17,225 bases of DNA from Pleurocapsa sp. MO_226.B13 (GTDB lineage Bacteria > Cyanobacteriota > Cyanobacteriia > Cyanobacteriales > Xenococcaceae): contig JASJEI010000206.1 in NCBI GenBank assembly GCA_030064795.1, forward strand, positions 1-17,225. The letters run 5' to 3'. Positions 6,165 to 13,407 of this stretch are shown here, piece by piece; position 1 is the first letter of the stretch; each line of letters starts with the position of its first letter. Below the pieces are notes generated by a model that saw nothing but the letters and a program-made list of their open reading frames with translations, did no database searches and had not been told where the DNA came from. A program made the translations under genes and the position numbers.

Positions 6165-7124
6165 TTATTGGCACGCTCTTGACAAAGCTTCCAGATTCCC
6201 CCGCATAGCTTGAAAATAATATTGCGGATCGGTTTCTCCCGACTCTAGAGGGTCGATCGCTTCTAAGGGTAGATTCAAATCACTAGATATCTGTTGGATG
6301 CGTTTATCTTCAATTCCAGGTTCGGTTAATAAGGCTTTAACTCCATATTGGTTGGCTGCTTGTTGTACTCGTTGGAGATCTTGGGGAGTAATGCTATCTT
6401 CAGGAATTTCTACGATCGCTTCTTGTTGCAGTCCGTAGCGTTGGGCTAAATAGGGGAAAGCATCGTGAAAAGTTATAAAATTGCAGCCTTTGACTGGTGC
6501 TAATCGTTGTTGAAATTCATTGTCTAGTTGTTGTAGTTGCTGAATATAAGCATCTGCATTGGTACGATAGCTATCTGCATTATTGGGATCGATCGCAATC
6601 AACCCATCTCTAATAGTCGCTACCTGTTGCTGTGCTAATACTGGATCTAACCAAACGTGAGGATTTCCTTCTTCATGGTGATGTCCGTGTCCGTGTTCGT
6701 CATGTCCGTGTTCGTCATGTTCATCGTGTTCCCCTTCGATTACTTCAATTCCTTCACTAGCTGTAATTTGCTGAAGATTGGAGTTACCTGCATTGGCTAT
6801 TAAACCCGATAAAAACTCTTCCATACCCAACCCGTTTTCCACTAACACATCTGCTTCTGCTAACAGTTTGGCATCGTCTGGAGTGGCTTGATAGTCATGA
6901 ACTTCTGCACCAGGAGAAATTAAAATCTCTACTTCTCCCGTATCTCCCACCACAGCTTGGGTAAATAGATGAACTGGCAGAAAAGTAGTGACAATTTTAG
7001 GGGTAGAATTATCTTGGGCTGTGGTTGTTGTATTAAAAGCGATCGCACCTAAACAAGTTATGCTGGTAATTAGAGAATGTTTTAAGAACTTGATTTTAGA
7101 AGTTTTGAATAAATGAAAAGACAT
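6165..7124 (-). CDS. znuA: Periplasmic zinc-binding protein of the Znu importer
   Basis: A 319-residue cluster A-I substrate-binding protein that captures zinc in the periplasm and delivers it to ZnuBC. An N-terminal signal peptide is visible (basic start, then SLITSITCLGAIAF, with likely cleavage near TTAQ). Predicted metal ligands are His76 (EVHDY), His156 (NPHVW), His220 (TFHDAF) and Asp291 (IDPL). A His/Asp/Glu-rich flexible loop spans about residues 133-151 (HDEHDEHGHDEHGHGHHH), typical of zinc rather than manganese binding proteins. Cys214 and Cys318 could form the disulfide seen in several ZnuA proteins. The only sensible start is ATG 7124, 18 bp from the Zur palindrome. It is the first gene of the znuA-znuC-znuB operon. 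Confidence 0.95.
   Translation of the reverse strand: MSFHLFKTSKIKFLKHSLITSITCLGAIAFNTTTTAQDNSTPKIVTTFLPVHLFTQAVVGDTGEVEILISPGAEVHDYQATPDDAKLLAEADVLVENGLGMEEFLSGLIANAGNSNLQQITASEGIEVIEGEHDEHDEHGHDEHGHGHHHEEGNPHVWLDPVLAQQQVATIRDGLIAIDPNNADSYRTNADAYIQQLQQLDNEFQQRLAPVKGCNFITFHDAFPYLAQRYGLQQEAIVEIPEDSITPQDLQRVQQAANQYGVKALLTEPGIEDKRIQQISSDLNLPLEAIDPLESGETDPQYYFQAMRGNLEALSRACQ
6691..6720. repeat. 15-bp perfect tandem repeat in the His-rich loop of znuA
   Basis: CCGTGTTCGTCATGT occurs twice head to tail (6691-6705 and 6706-6720), encoding two copies of a His/Asp/Glu pentapeptide. Slippage here would lengthen or shorten the loop without shifting the frame. Confidence 0.85.
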
Positions 7125-7141
7125 CTTGTGGATTTAAAATA

Positions 7142-7158
7142 ATGATAATGATTATCAT
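7142..7158 (-). promoter_or_regulatory. Zur operator for the znu operon
   Basis: A perfect 7-1-7 palindrome TGATAATGATTATCA (7143-7157), extended to 17 bp as ATGATAATGATTATCAT. This matches the known cyanobacterial Zur box. It sits 18 bp upstream of the znuA ATG and overlaps a possible -10 (TATGAT on the minus strand), so zinc-loaded Zur would block transcription initiation. Confidence 0.9.
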
Positions 7159-7492
7159 AAACCAAAAATCGAAAATTTTGGATCGCTACAAATAGATTCA
7201 CCAAAATGAACTCAATGGAAATTTCGAGCGATCGAGTTTTATGGGATTGAACGCTCGAAGACAATAGTAATAATAACTATGTAAGTAAAATATTTTGTGT
7301 TGGCGTATTCAATCGATTCCTCCTTATGCTAATTACGAGGAATTTTCTTGTTTTCAGCACTGCATGGGACAGATTTAGGATCGAGTACTGAAAGTTAGCA
7401 AAGCGAATAATTTTTGAGATAAGTAGTCAATTCTTATTTCGTTGACGGATCTCAAAACTTATTAATGATAATTCAAGATAATGAAATAGTTA
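7159..7492. other. Intergenic region upstream of znuA, no gene seen
   Basis: AT-rich, no convincing reading frame. The part next to znuA should hold its promoter. The part up to 7492 is the left flank of the IS5 element and shows no similarity to rtcB, although the right flank is rtcB. The last three bases (TTA, 7490-7492) are the left copy of the target duplication. Confidence 0.55.
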
Positions 7493-8418
7493 GAGACTGT
7501 TCGTAAATCATTGTAAACAAGTTGGTTGGTTCGAGTGTCAGAGGATGTATCACAGAAATTAGTGTTAGTGGTATATCAAGTTATGGAGCGTAAAGCCTAT
7601 CCCTCAGATTTGAATGATGATGAATGGGAACTAATCAAACCATTAATTCCTGTTCATCAGGGAGTAGGGCATCCTCAAACAGTAGACCTCAGAGAAATCG
7701 TCAATGCTATTTTGTATTGGGCAGACAATGGGATAAAGTGGCGTGCTATGCCCCATGACTTTCCCTGTTGGTCAACGGTATATGACTATTATCGTCGTTG
7801 GGTAAAAACTGGGCTATGGTTAGAGATTAATTCTCACTTAGTAAAACTAGTCAGAAGAGTTGAAGGTCGTGATGAACAACCAAGTCTGACGATTATTGAT
7901 AGTCAATCAGTAAAAACAGTAGAAAAAAGGGGTTAGAACAAGGAATTGATGGTAACAAGCGAATCAAAGGTCGCAAGCGTCACATTGTAGTTGACACCTT
8001 GGGACTGGTACTCAATTGTTTTGTCAGTGCAGCCAATATGGCAGATGTAAGAGCAGCTAGTGCAGTATTAGAACCTGTTTTAGAAACCTTTGTCAGAACT
8101 GAAACAGTCCTAGCAGACCAAGGCTACAAAGGCTCATTGGGAGATACACTAGAGAAAGCCCATCAATGTATTTTAGAACTGACTGAGAAATTGGGAGACG
8201 GTTTGATCGTTGCACCGTGGCGATGGGTCGTTGAGAGAACATTTTCCTGGTTAGAGAAAGCTAGACGTTTGTGTCGTGACTATGAAGTCTTGCCAGAAAA
8301 CCACGAAGCAATCGTTTACATTGCAATGATTCGTTTGATGCTACGGCGATTAACAGATAATCGACGCAAGAGAAAATCAAATTCTACTTCTACTTAAACT
8401 AAATTTACGAACAGTCTC
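7493..8418 (+). mobile_element. IS5-family insertion sequence with intact ends and TTA duplication
   Basis: 926 bp, bounded by a perfect 16-bp inverted repeat: GAGACTGTTCGTAAAT at 7493-7508 and its reverse complement at 8403-8418. TTA occurs directly outside on both sides (7490-7492 and 8419-8421), matching the 3-bp duplications of IS1031-type IS5 elements. It encodes one transposase, split by a single-base shift. The ends are well preserved, so it is probably young, and still mobilisable in trans. Confidence 0.93.
7583..8397 (+). pseudogene. IS5-family transposase, split by a -1 shift at 7924-7935
   Basis: The natural start is ATG 7583 (MERKAYPSDLNDDEWELIKP). The N-terminal DUF4096-like domain continues to TIIDSQSVKTVEKRG, where TAG at 7934-7936 ends the frame. 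The frame one base back continues from GLEQGIDGNKRIKGRKRHIV to the end. DDE residues can be read: Asp in TIIDSQSVKT, Asp in LADQGYKG and Glu in WRWVVERTFSWLEK. The break lies at a run of six A followed by four G and TTAG. A one-base deletion (GGTTTAGAA to GGTTAGAA) explains it simply. Some IS5 subgroups use programmed frameshifting, so an active split gene is possible, but the slippery run is not in the usual codon phase. I favour a mutation. Confidence 0.85.
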
Positions 8419-8754
8419 TTAGGTCAACCCGTTCTGGTTCCTGGTTCGATGGGAACTGAAAGTTGGATTCTTTTAGGTACGAAAACCAACGAAGAACTAT
8501 CTTTTGGTTCAAGCTGTCACGGTGCGGGACGGGTGATGAGTCGCCGTCAGGCAAAACGTACCATTAGAGGCGATCGCCTGAGAGAAAAACTCGAACATGA
8601 AGGAATTAACATCCGCGCTGGCTCGATGCCAGGACTAGCGGAAGAAGCTCCCCAAGCCTATAAAAATGTCAGCCGAGTCGTAGATACAGTGAGCAAAGCT
8701 GGTATTGCCCAGAAAGTAGCTCGCTTGCGACCGATAGCGGTGGTTAAAGGCTGA
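8419..8754 (+). pseudogene. rtcB: RNA ligase RtcB, C-terminal remnant next to the IS5 element
   Basis: RtcB joins 2',3'-cyclic phosphate and 5'-OH RNA ends using GTP and Mn, in tRNA splicing or RNA repair. About 110 C-terminal residues remain: [20 protein letters not shown], then [18 protein letters not shown], whose CHGAGR motif carries the guanylylated His, and [20 protein letters not shown] to a normal end [10 protein letters not shown]. The remaining ~370 residues, including most metal ligands, are missing and are not found on the far side of the IS5. The frame runs from the IS junction without its own start; an internal ATG at 8449 exists. It cannot be active. The loss happened either before the IS inserted or by an IS-adjacent deletion. 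Confidence 0.92.
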
Positions 8755-8949
8755 AGCAGGTGTAAATGGGCAAAAAAAGATGAATAATCACGGTTCGCGA
8801 TTGATGTCGTTCATTTTATACCGTGTTTCTTTAAATGGACTACAGATAGCTGGAGGAATAGGGGAGTAGGGAATCAGAGAAAGAGGGATGGATTTGTAGC
8901 GTTATTTTAGAGAATTGGTATTAAAGTTAAAGGTTATAACGTGCAAAGT
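8755..8949. other. Intergenic region, no gene seen
   Basis: Between the rtcB remnant and the structured relic that follows there is no open frame of note, no recognisable tnpB fragment and no clear terminator. Confidence 0.4.
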
Positions 8950-9083
8950 ATCTGGGAGAAATCCCAGTAGTCGGGCTTATGGCTAGCCCCTCTGGAGTGA
9001 GATGGAATCCTCATATCCACTGTAATCTAGAAGATAACTTATCAACTAGAGAATCCGCCGCATTCATTCGTGCGGAGTAGTCA
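8950..9083 (+). ncRNA. Hairpin-rich relic resembling the right end of an IS200/IS605 element
   Basis: Three stem-loops follow each other: CTGGGA-GAAA-TCCCAG (8952-8967, perfect, GNRA-like loop), GGGCT-TATGGCT-AGCCC (8973-8989), and CCGCA-TTCATTCG-TGCGG (9058-9075). The last is framed by GAGAATCCG before and GAGTAGTCAA after, which strongly resembles the subterminal hairpin at the right end of cyanobacterial IS605/TnpB elements (AGAATCC...GCATTCAT...GTCAA). In TnpB elements the DNA immediately before this end encodes the guide (omega) RNA, which is also hairpin-rich. No tnpA or tnpB is present, so this would be a dead right-end fragment. The identification is by memory of the motif and is tentative. 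Confidence 0.45.
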
Positions 9084-9210
9084 ATTACAGATGAATGTCT
9101 TGCAAAGATTGCAGTTGGCATCGCATTTAGCATTTAATATTTATTGTTCAATTTATGGAACTACTTAAACTTAAACCCAAGCTAAGAAAACGAAGTAAGT
9201 TAAATTTTTT

Positions 9211-11535
9211 ATGACTTTAGATTTCCCATCTCCAGAAATTTTGGCAGCAATCACCGATATCAATCTCCAAAATGTCGATTTAAACAATTGCGATCGCGAA
9301 CCGATTCATATTCCTAATTTAATTCAACCCCATGGAGTTTTATTGGCAGTTTCGGCCGAGAATTATCAGATCTTGCAGGTAAGTTTGAATACAACCGTCA
9401 TGCTGGGGATCGAACCTCAGAAGTTGTTGGGTAAACCCTTAACTGACTTGCTTGGAGAAAAACAAGTTGCAGCAGTAAAACGTTGCCTAGCTGAAGAATT
9501 CGACCATATCAATCCTTTACCCATTAAATTAATTGGCGATCGCTCAACCCTTAAGTTTGATGGTATCGTCCATCGTAGTGGAGAAATAATTATTCTGGAG
9601 TTAGAACCCAGCCAGCCCAGTCAAGAAGTTGATTTTTTTAATTTTTATCGCTTAGTTAAAAGTCCCATTAACAAAATTCAAAATACCAATACTCTAGAAC
9701 ACTTATGTAACACAGTTGTGCGAGAAATCAAAGCAATAACGGGATTCGATCGCGTCATGGTCTACCGTTTTGATAATGAAGGTGCAGGGCAGGTAATAGC
9801 CGAAGCTGCCTCAGAAGAACTAGAACCATATTTAGGTTTGCGCTATCCCGCTAGCGATATTCCCAAACAGGCAAAGTACCTCTATACCCTCAATTTTCTG
9901 CGTCTAATTCCCGATGCTACCTACGAACCAGTGGGATTGATTCCTCAAACCAATCCTCTAACCAACAAACCTCTGGATCTGAGTATGTCCGTGTTGCGTA
10001 GCGTTTCTCCCCTGCACACCGAGTATTTAGATAATATGGGAGTAGCAGCTTCAATGTCTATATCTTTAATCCAAAATAAACAACTTTGGGGATTGATCGC
10101 CTGTCACCACAATACGCCCAAACCAATTCCCTATAAAATTCGTACCATTTGCGAGTTGATCGGACAAATAGTTTCTTTTGAGTTGGCTGCAAAAGAAGAA
10201 AATCAAGACTTGGACTACAAAATGAAGCTAAAGTCGATTCAGTCTCAATTTGTCAAAACTATGTCTCAAGCAGAAGCATTAGAGACGGGTTTAACTCAAA
10301 ATCCCGCCCATCTGTTAGATTTGGTGGGTGCAGATGGTGTGGTTTTATCTTTTGGCAAAAAAATTACTCGGATCGGCAATACTCCTAGCGAAGCAGCCAT
10401 CACTGCGATGCTGCCCTGGTTAGAAACTCAATTTGACGCAGATGTGATTTATGAAACAAATTGTCTGGCGCAAGCATATCCTGCTGCGAAAGAATATGAG
10501 GCGGTTGCCAGTGGTTTACTTGCTTTACTAATTTCTAGAGTCCAAAAAACCTTTATCATTTGGTTTCGCCCTGAAGTAATTCAAACTGTAAATTGGGGTG
10601 GTAATCCTCATAAACCCGTAGAACTAGATGAAGACGGTACTTTACGAATATCTCCGCGTAAATCTTTTGCTAAATGGCAAGAAACCGTTAGAGGAAAATC
10701 TCTGCCTTGGAAGGCTTGTGAAGTAGAGGCAGCTTTAGAATTACGCAGTTCTATTATCAGTATTGTGCTGCGCAAGGCGGACGAACTTACCCAGGTTAAT
10801 CAAGAGTTGACCCGTAGTAACATCGAATTGGATGCTTTTGCCTATATTGCTTCTCATGACCTCAAAGAACCATTACGGGGAATCTATAACTACTCTAGCT
10901 TTTTGATTGAAGACTACGGCGAAATTCTCGATGAGGCAGGGATAGACAAATTAAACACCCTGATGCGGTTAGCTAACCGTATGGAAGACTTGATTAACTC
11001 TCTACTTCATTACTCCCGTTTGGGGAGGGCAGAACTACAAATGCGCCCCGTCGATCTCAACGATTTAGTAGCAGGAGTTTTAGACGTGATCGAAGCTAGT
11101 GCTAGAGACGAACGGGTAAAATTTGAGATTTCCCGTCCTTTACCTACAGTCAATTGCGATCGCATTCAAGTAAATGAACTGTTTACTAATTTAATTAGTA
11201 ACGGTATTAAATACAACCAACAAGAGGAAAAGATCATTGAAATCGGCTATCTGGACGAAAAAGATCCGATTACTAGCCAAAAAATGTCAGAATATGCCGA
11301 TGATACTCCGACCAAGACTATTTTCTACGTGCGCGATAACGGGATTGGGATTCGAGAAAAACACTTAGAATCAATCTTTCGGATCTTCAAACGACTACAC
11401 GGTCAGAAAAAATATGGTGGTGGTACTGGTGCGGGTTTAACTATTGCCAAAAAAATTGTCGAACGGCATGGGGGCGAAATTTGGGTACAATCTACTTTTA
11501 AAGAAGGTAGTACTTTTTACTTTACTTTGCATTGA
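9211..11535 (+). CDS. cphB: Bacteriophytochrome-type hybrid of PAS-GAF-PHY sensor and histidine kinase
   Basis: A 774-residue red/far-red photoreceptor kinase. PAS: Cys27 in NCDREPIHIPNLIQPHG is the biliverdin-attachment Cys of BphP/CphB proteins. GAF (about 150-325): PASDIP at 213-218, and SPLHTEY at 266-272 with His269 retained but Leu268 where Cph1-type phytochromes carry their chromophore Cys. PHY (about 335-525): the tongue motif PRKSF at 482-486. A coiled helix leads to HisKA with AYIASHDLKEPLR (His549). HATPase: N-box around 660-664, DNGIGI at 709-714, GGGTGAGL at 736-743. The light-driven chromophore change should alter autophosphorylation of His549 and phosphotransfer to the regulator encoded four bases downstream. 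Cytoplasmic, no membrane segments. The chromophore is inferred to be biliverdin from the Cys position. The start at 9211 fits homologues. Confidence 0.95.
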   Translation: MTLDFPSPEILAAITDINLQNVDLNNCDREPIHIPNLIQPHGVLLAVSAENYQILQVSLNTTVMLGIEPQKLLGKPLTDLLGEKQVAAVKRCLAEEFDHINPLPIKLIGDRSTLKFDGIVHRSGEIIILELEPSQPSQEVDFFNFYRLVKSPINKIQNTNTLEHLCNTVVREIKAITGFDRVMVYRFDNEGAGQVIAEAASEELEPYLGLRYPASDIPKQAKYLYTLNFLRLIPDATYEPVGLIPQTNPLTNKPLDLSMSVLRSVSPLHTEYLDNMGVAASMSISLIQNKQLWGLIACHHNTPKPIPYKIRTICELIGQIVSFELAAKEENQDLDYKMKLKSIQSQFVKTMSQAEALETGLTQNPAHLLDLVGADGVVLSFGKKITRIGNTPSEAAITAMLPWLETQFDADVIYETNCLAQAYPAAKEYEAVASGLLALLISRVQKTFIIWFRPEVIQTVNWGGNPHKPVELDEDGTLRISPRKSFAKWQETVRGKSLPWKACEVEAALELRSSIISIVLRKADELTQVNQELTRSNIELDAFAYIASHDLKEPLRGIYNYSSFLIEDYGEILDEAGIDKLNTLMRLANRMEDLINSLLHYSRLGRAELQMRPVDLNDLVAGVLDVIEASARDERVKFEISRPLPTVNCDRIQVNELFTNLISNGIKYNQQEEKIIEIGYLDEKDPITSQKMSEYADDTPTKTIFYVRDNGIGIREKHLESIFRIFKRLHGQKKYGGGTGAGLTIAKKIVERHGGEIWVQSTFKEGSTFYFTLH

Positions 11536-11539
11536 TTGT

Positions 11540-11998
11540 ATGAACGAACCTAAAAAACAACCATTATTAGTTGTAGAAGATAGCGATGAAGATTTTGCAG
11601 CTTTGACTAGAGCGATCGCCAAAGCCGAGATTTCTCTTCCTGTCTATCGCTGCGAGGATGGTGAAGAAGCATTAGATTTCTTGTATCGCGAGGGAGACTA
11701 TCAAGATAAAGCTATTTCTCCCCGTCCTTCTTTGATCGTTTTAGATCTAAACTTACCTGGTACAGATGGTCGAGAAGTATTAACGCAATTAAAACAAAGT
11801 AAAGATTTACAAACGATTCCGATAGTTGTTTTTACTACTTCTTCTAATCCCAAAGATGTTGATACTTGCTATCGTTATGGAGTCAGTAGCTATATGGTTA
11901 AACCAATGGATATCAAACGTTTCAATCAATTGGTCAAAAGTTTTTTAAAATATTGGTTTGAAGCCGTGGAATTGCCAAATTCAGCAAGCCCTAACTAA
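11540..11998 (+). CDS. rcpB: CheY-like response regulator, phytochrome partner (Rcp type)
   Basis: A 152-residue single-domain receiver with no output domain. ATG 11540 lies 4 bp after the phytochrome stop, so the pair is one operon and probably translationally coupled. Receiver residues: acidic pair in VVEDSDED (E13, D14), phospho-acceptor Asp69 in LIVLDLNLPGTDG, Thr99 in VVFTTSS, Lys121 in YMVKPMD. The longer N-terminal half with DFLYREGDYQDKAISPRPSL between strands 2 and 3 is the insertion typical of phytochrome-linked Rcp regulators. It accepts phosphate from His549 of the kinase; how the signal leaves the module is unknown for this family. An upstream ATG in the same frame would start inside the kinase gene and is rejected. 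Confidence 0.94.
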   Translation: MNEPKKQPLLVVEDSDEDFAALTRAIAKAEISLPVYRCEDGEEALDFLYREGDYQDKAISPRPSLIVLDLNLPGTDGREVLTQLKQSKDLQTIPIVVFTTSSNPKDVDTCYRYGVSSYMVKPMDIKRFNQLVKSFLKYWFEAVELPNSASPN

Positions 11999-12006
11999 TA
12001 CTCTGT

Positions 12007-12022
12007 CAACAATTAGTTGTTG
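12007..12022. terminator. Weak stem-loop after the response regulator gene
   Basis: CAACAA-TTAG-TTGTTG forms a 6-bp stem just 9 bp downstream of the regulator stop, between convergent genes. There is no U-run and the stem is AT-rich, so its role as a terminator is doubtful. Confidence 0.3.
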
Positions 12023-12081
12023 GATTGGGACAGACAAGGGAAGATGGGGGAGGTTGGAGAGGACTCATAAGGGTAGACAAG

Positions 12082-12942
12082 TTACACCAAACTGTTTTGG
12101 TTGACGGGGAGCGTTTGCATTTTATAGAAGTTAATTAATCCTCCCGCTAAAATAATTTCTCTCTGACGCGGACTCAGACTGTAGGTGACGCTAAAGATGC
12201 GATCGCGACTATTGTTTTTCACCCGAACATCTTTGCCTTCTTGAAGTGCCTGATGCAGTCCGATAAATTCTAGTAGATCGCCTTTAGTAATCTCCTCGTA
12301 GTCTTCAGTAGCGACAAATTCTAAGGGAAGAATACCAAAATTGACTAGATTTTGCCAGCCAATGCGGGCATAGGATTTAGCAATGACGGCAATTTGCCCT
12401 AGATAACGAGGTGCGATCGCTGCGTGTTCTCGACTCGAACCTTGAGCGTAGTTATCTCCTGCGATTAAAACATGACCGCCAGATTCTTGTTGGGCAGTTT
12501 TGGCTCGTTCGGTAAAGTCTTTATCGAGTAGATAATAGACAAATTCGCTAATTTTGGGAATATTACTGCGAAATGGTAGAACTTTCGAGCCTGCGGGCAT
12601 AATTTCATCGGTAGAAATGTTATTTTCTACTTTAAGCAAAACTGGTACGGTAATTTCGTCGGGTAAAGTTGAAAATTCGGGAAATGATTCAATGTTCGGG
12701 CCTTTTTCTAATTCAATACCGCGTCCGTCTTCTGGCGGTGCTACCAGCATTTCAGTATTGATTATCTCCGATTCGGGAGCCACAAATTGAGGATAATTCA
12801 TCTGATACAGAGATTCTAGCTGGCGAGGGTCGGTAATTTTTCCCGTCAAAGCCGAAGCAGCAGCAGTTTCGGGACTACACAGATAAACGCGATCGTCGGC
12901 CGTACCAGAACGCCCTGGGAAGTTACCCTCGCTATGGTGCTG
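12082..12942 (-). pseudogene. Aconitase-family hydratase, 5'-truncated
   Basis: About 287 C-terminal residues of an aconitase/homoaconitase-type enzyme. [20 protein letters not shown] and [15 protein letters not shown] mark the end of the Fe-S catalytic part. A linker ([20 protein letters not shown]) is followed by the C-terminal swivel domain with [14 protein letters not shown] and [17 protein letters not shown], the serine loop that binds substrate. The layout (swivel at the C-terminus) is AcnA/IPM-like, not the AcnB of most cyanobacteria. The N-terminal half with the three cluster cysteines is missing. Homology stops near 12942, exactly where a tRNA-Glu body begins on the opposite strand. 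The reading frame stays open to 13065 only because it reads antisense through tRNA sequence. The fragment cannot be an active aconitase. Confidence 0.88.
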
Positions 12943-13009
12943 TAGACAAATCGGTAAAGTCACCTGCCTTTCACGTAGGGGTTTGCGGGTTCGATTCCCG
13001 CGACTCACT
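12943..13009 (+). tRNA. tRNA-Glu (UUC), missing its 5' acceptor strand
   Basis: D arm GAC...GTC (12945-12961), anticodon arm CCTGC-CTTTCAC-GTAGG (12963-12979, anticodon TTC at 12970-12972) and T arm GCGGG-TTCGATT-CCCGC (12985-13001) are all good. The 3' acceptor strand GACTCAC (13002-13008) would need GTGAGTC upstream, but the seven bases at 12936-12942 (GGTGCTG) pair poorly and instead belong to the aconitase gene on the other strand. The tRNA is therefore cut at base 7/8 by a rearrangement junction and should not mature normally. Confidence 0.8.
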
Positions 13010-13013
13010 GTAA

Positions 13014-13088
13014 TGCCCAGTAGCTTAGTTGGTAGAGCGTGCCGTGCTGTTAACTTGACGGTCACAGGTTCGAGTCCTGTCTGGGCAG
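13014..13088 (+). tRNA. tRNA-Asn (GUU)-like, irregular anticodon stem
   Basis: The acceptor stem TGCCCAG/CTGGGCA (13014-13020 and 13081-13087) is perfect, the D arm GCTT...GAGC is good, and the T arm ACAGG-TTCGAGT-CCTGT is perfect. The anticodon loop CTGTTAA carries GTT. The anticodon stem is irregular: CCGTG on the 5' side faces CTTGA, and pairing CCGT/ACGG is only possible with a 12-nt loop. The stretch between the D and T arms is two bases longer than standard. It is probably a degenerate array member whose function is uncertain. Confidence 0.7.
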
Positions 13089-13091
13089 TAA

Positions 13092-13202
13092 GGAGAGGTC
13101 GCTATTGGCAAGGCAATCTGTTTGCGATCGCAGTCGTAGAACTTAAAACTCTACTGTGGGTTCGACTACATGCGGCGAACTATGCGCCTTTGTACTCTCT
13201 CC
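13092..13202 (+). tRNA. Possible degenerate tRNA-Leu (UAA) interrupted by a mini-repeat
   Basis: GGAGAGG (13092-13098) can pair with TCTCTCC (13196-13202) as an acceptor stem. GTAGA and TCTAC (13136-13140 and 13150-13154) flank a loop ACTTAAAAC with TAA in the anticodon position, and GTGGG-TTCGACT (13156-13167) reads as half a T arm. The expected 3' half of the T stem is replaced by a segment (about 13166-13194) that resembles part of the mini-element at 6084-6154. A HIP1 site is embedded in the 5' half. As a tRNA it would not fold. I treat this as a broken gene and give it low confidence. Confidence 0.35.
13166..13194. repeat. Mini-repeat fragment within the tRNA array
   Basis: CTACATGCGG and CCTTTGT flank a short variable middle. 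The same two words, in the same order, occur at 6107-6129 inside the znu mini-element. It is shorter than the other copies and lacks the GACCCCGCG arm. Confidence 0.45.
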
Positions 13203-13241
13203 GCATATATGCGTTGCACTTAAACAATGCGATCGCGTCTT

Positions 13242-13324
13242 GGGTTGGTATCCAAATTGGTTAAGGAGCTTGACTGTAAATCAAGAGCTTATAGCACATG
13301 GGGGTTCGAGTCCCTCCTAACCGA
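13242..13324 (+). tRNA. tRNA-Tyr (GUA)
   Basis: D stem TCC/GGA, perfect anticodon arm CTTGA-CTGTAAA-TCAAG (13269-13285, anticodon GTA at 13276-13278), a 14-nt class II variable region as expected for bacterial tRNA-Tyr, and T arm GGGGG-TTCGAGT-CCCTC. The acceptor stem GGGTTGG/CTAACCG has one G-U pair and a G-G mismatch at the first position; A is the discriminator. It is probably functional. The 1-72 mismatch is unusual. Confidence 0.88.
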
Positions 13325-13328
13325 TTAA

Positions 13329-13403
13329 GAGAGTGTGGTGTAACTGGATAACACATCAGTCTACGAAACTGAAGATTTGGGGGTTCAAATCCCTCCACTC
13401 TCG
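13329..13403 (+). tRNA. tRNA-Arg (ACG)
   Basis: Perfect acceptor stem GAGAGTG/CACTCTC (13329-13335 and 13396-13402), D stem GTGT/ACAC, perfect anticodon arm TCAGT-CTACGAA-ACTGA (13356-13372, anticodon ACG), T arm GGGGG-TTCAAAT-CCCTC, G discriminator. It is the best-preserved member of the array. A34 would be edited to inosine in a normal tRNA-Arg(ACG). Confidence 0.92.
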
Positions 13404-13407
13404 CTAT

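Noticed and set aside
5956..6174. Minus-strand 72-codon frame between znuA and znuC
   Set aside because: It consists mostly of the palindromic mini-element and the start of znuC in another frame, with no recognisable motif or good start.
7464..7482. Second Zur/Fur-like site left of the IS5 element
   Set aside because: GATAAT occurs twice, but in direct and not inverted orientation, and no gene starts nearby.
11444..11539. Upstream extension of the response regulator
   Set aside because: The in-frame ATG lies inside the kinase ATPase domain coding region. The ATG at 11540 matches the family N-terminus.
12943..13065. N-terminal 41 residues of the aconitase-like frame
   Set aside because: They are the antisense translation of tRNA-Glu and the start of tRNA-Asn. 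No aconitase similarity is seen there.
12983..13264. Plus-strand open frame of 93 codons across the tRNA array
   Set aside because: It reads through tRNA-Glu, tRNA-Asn and the Leu-like sequence, starts inside a tRNA T-arm region and has no protein-like pattern.
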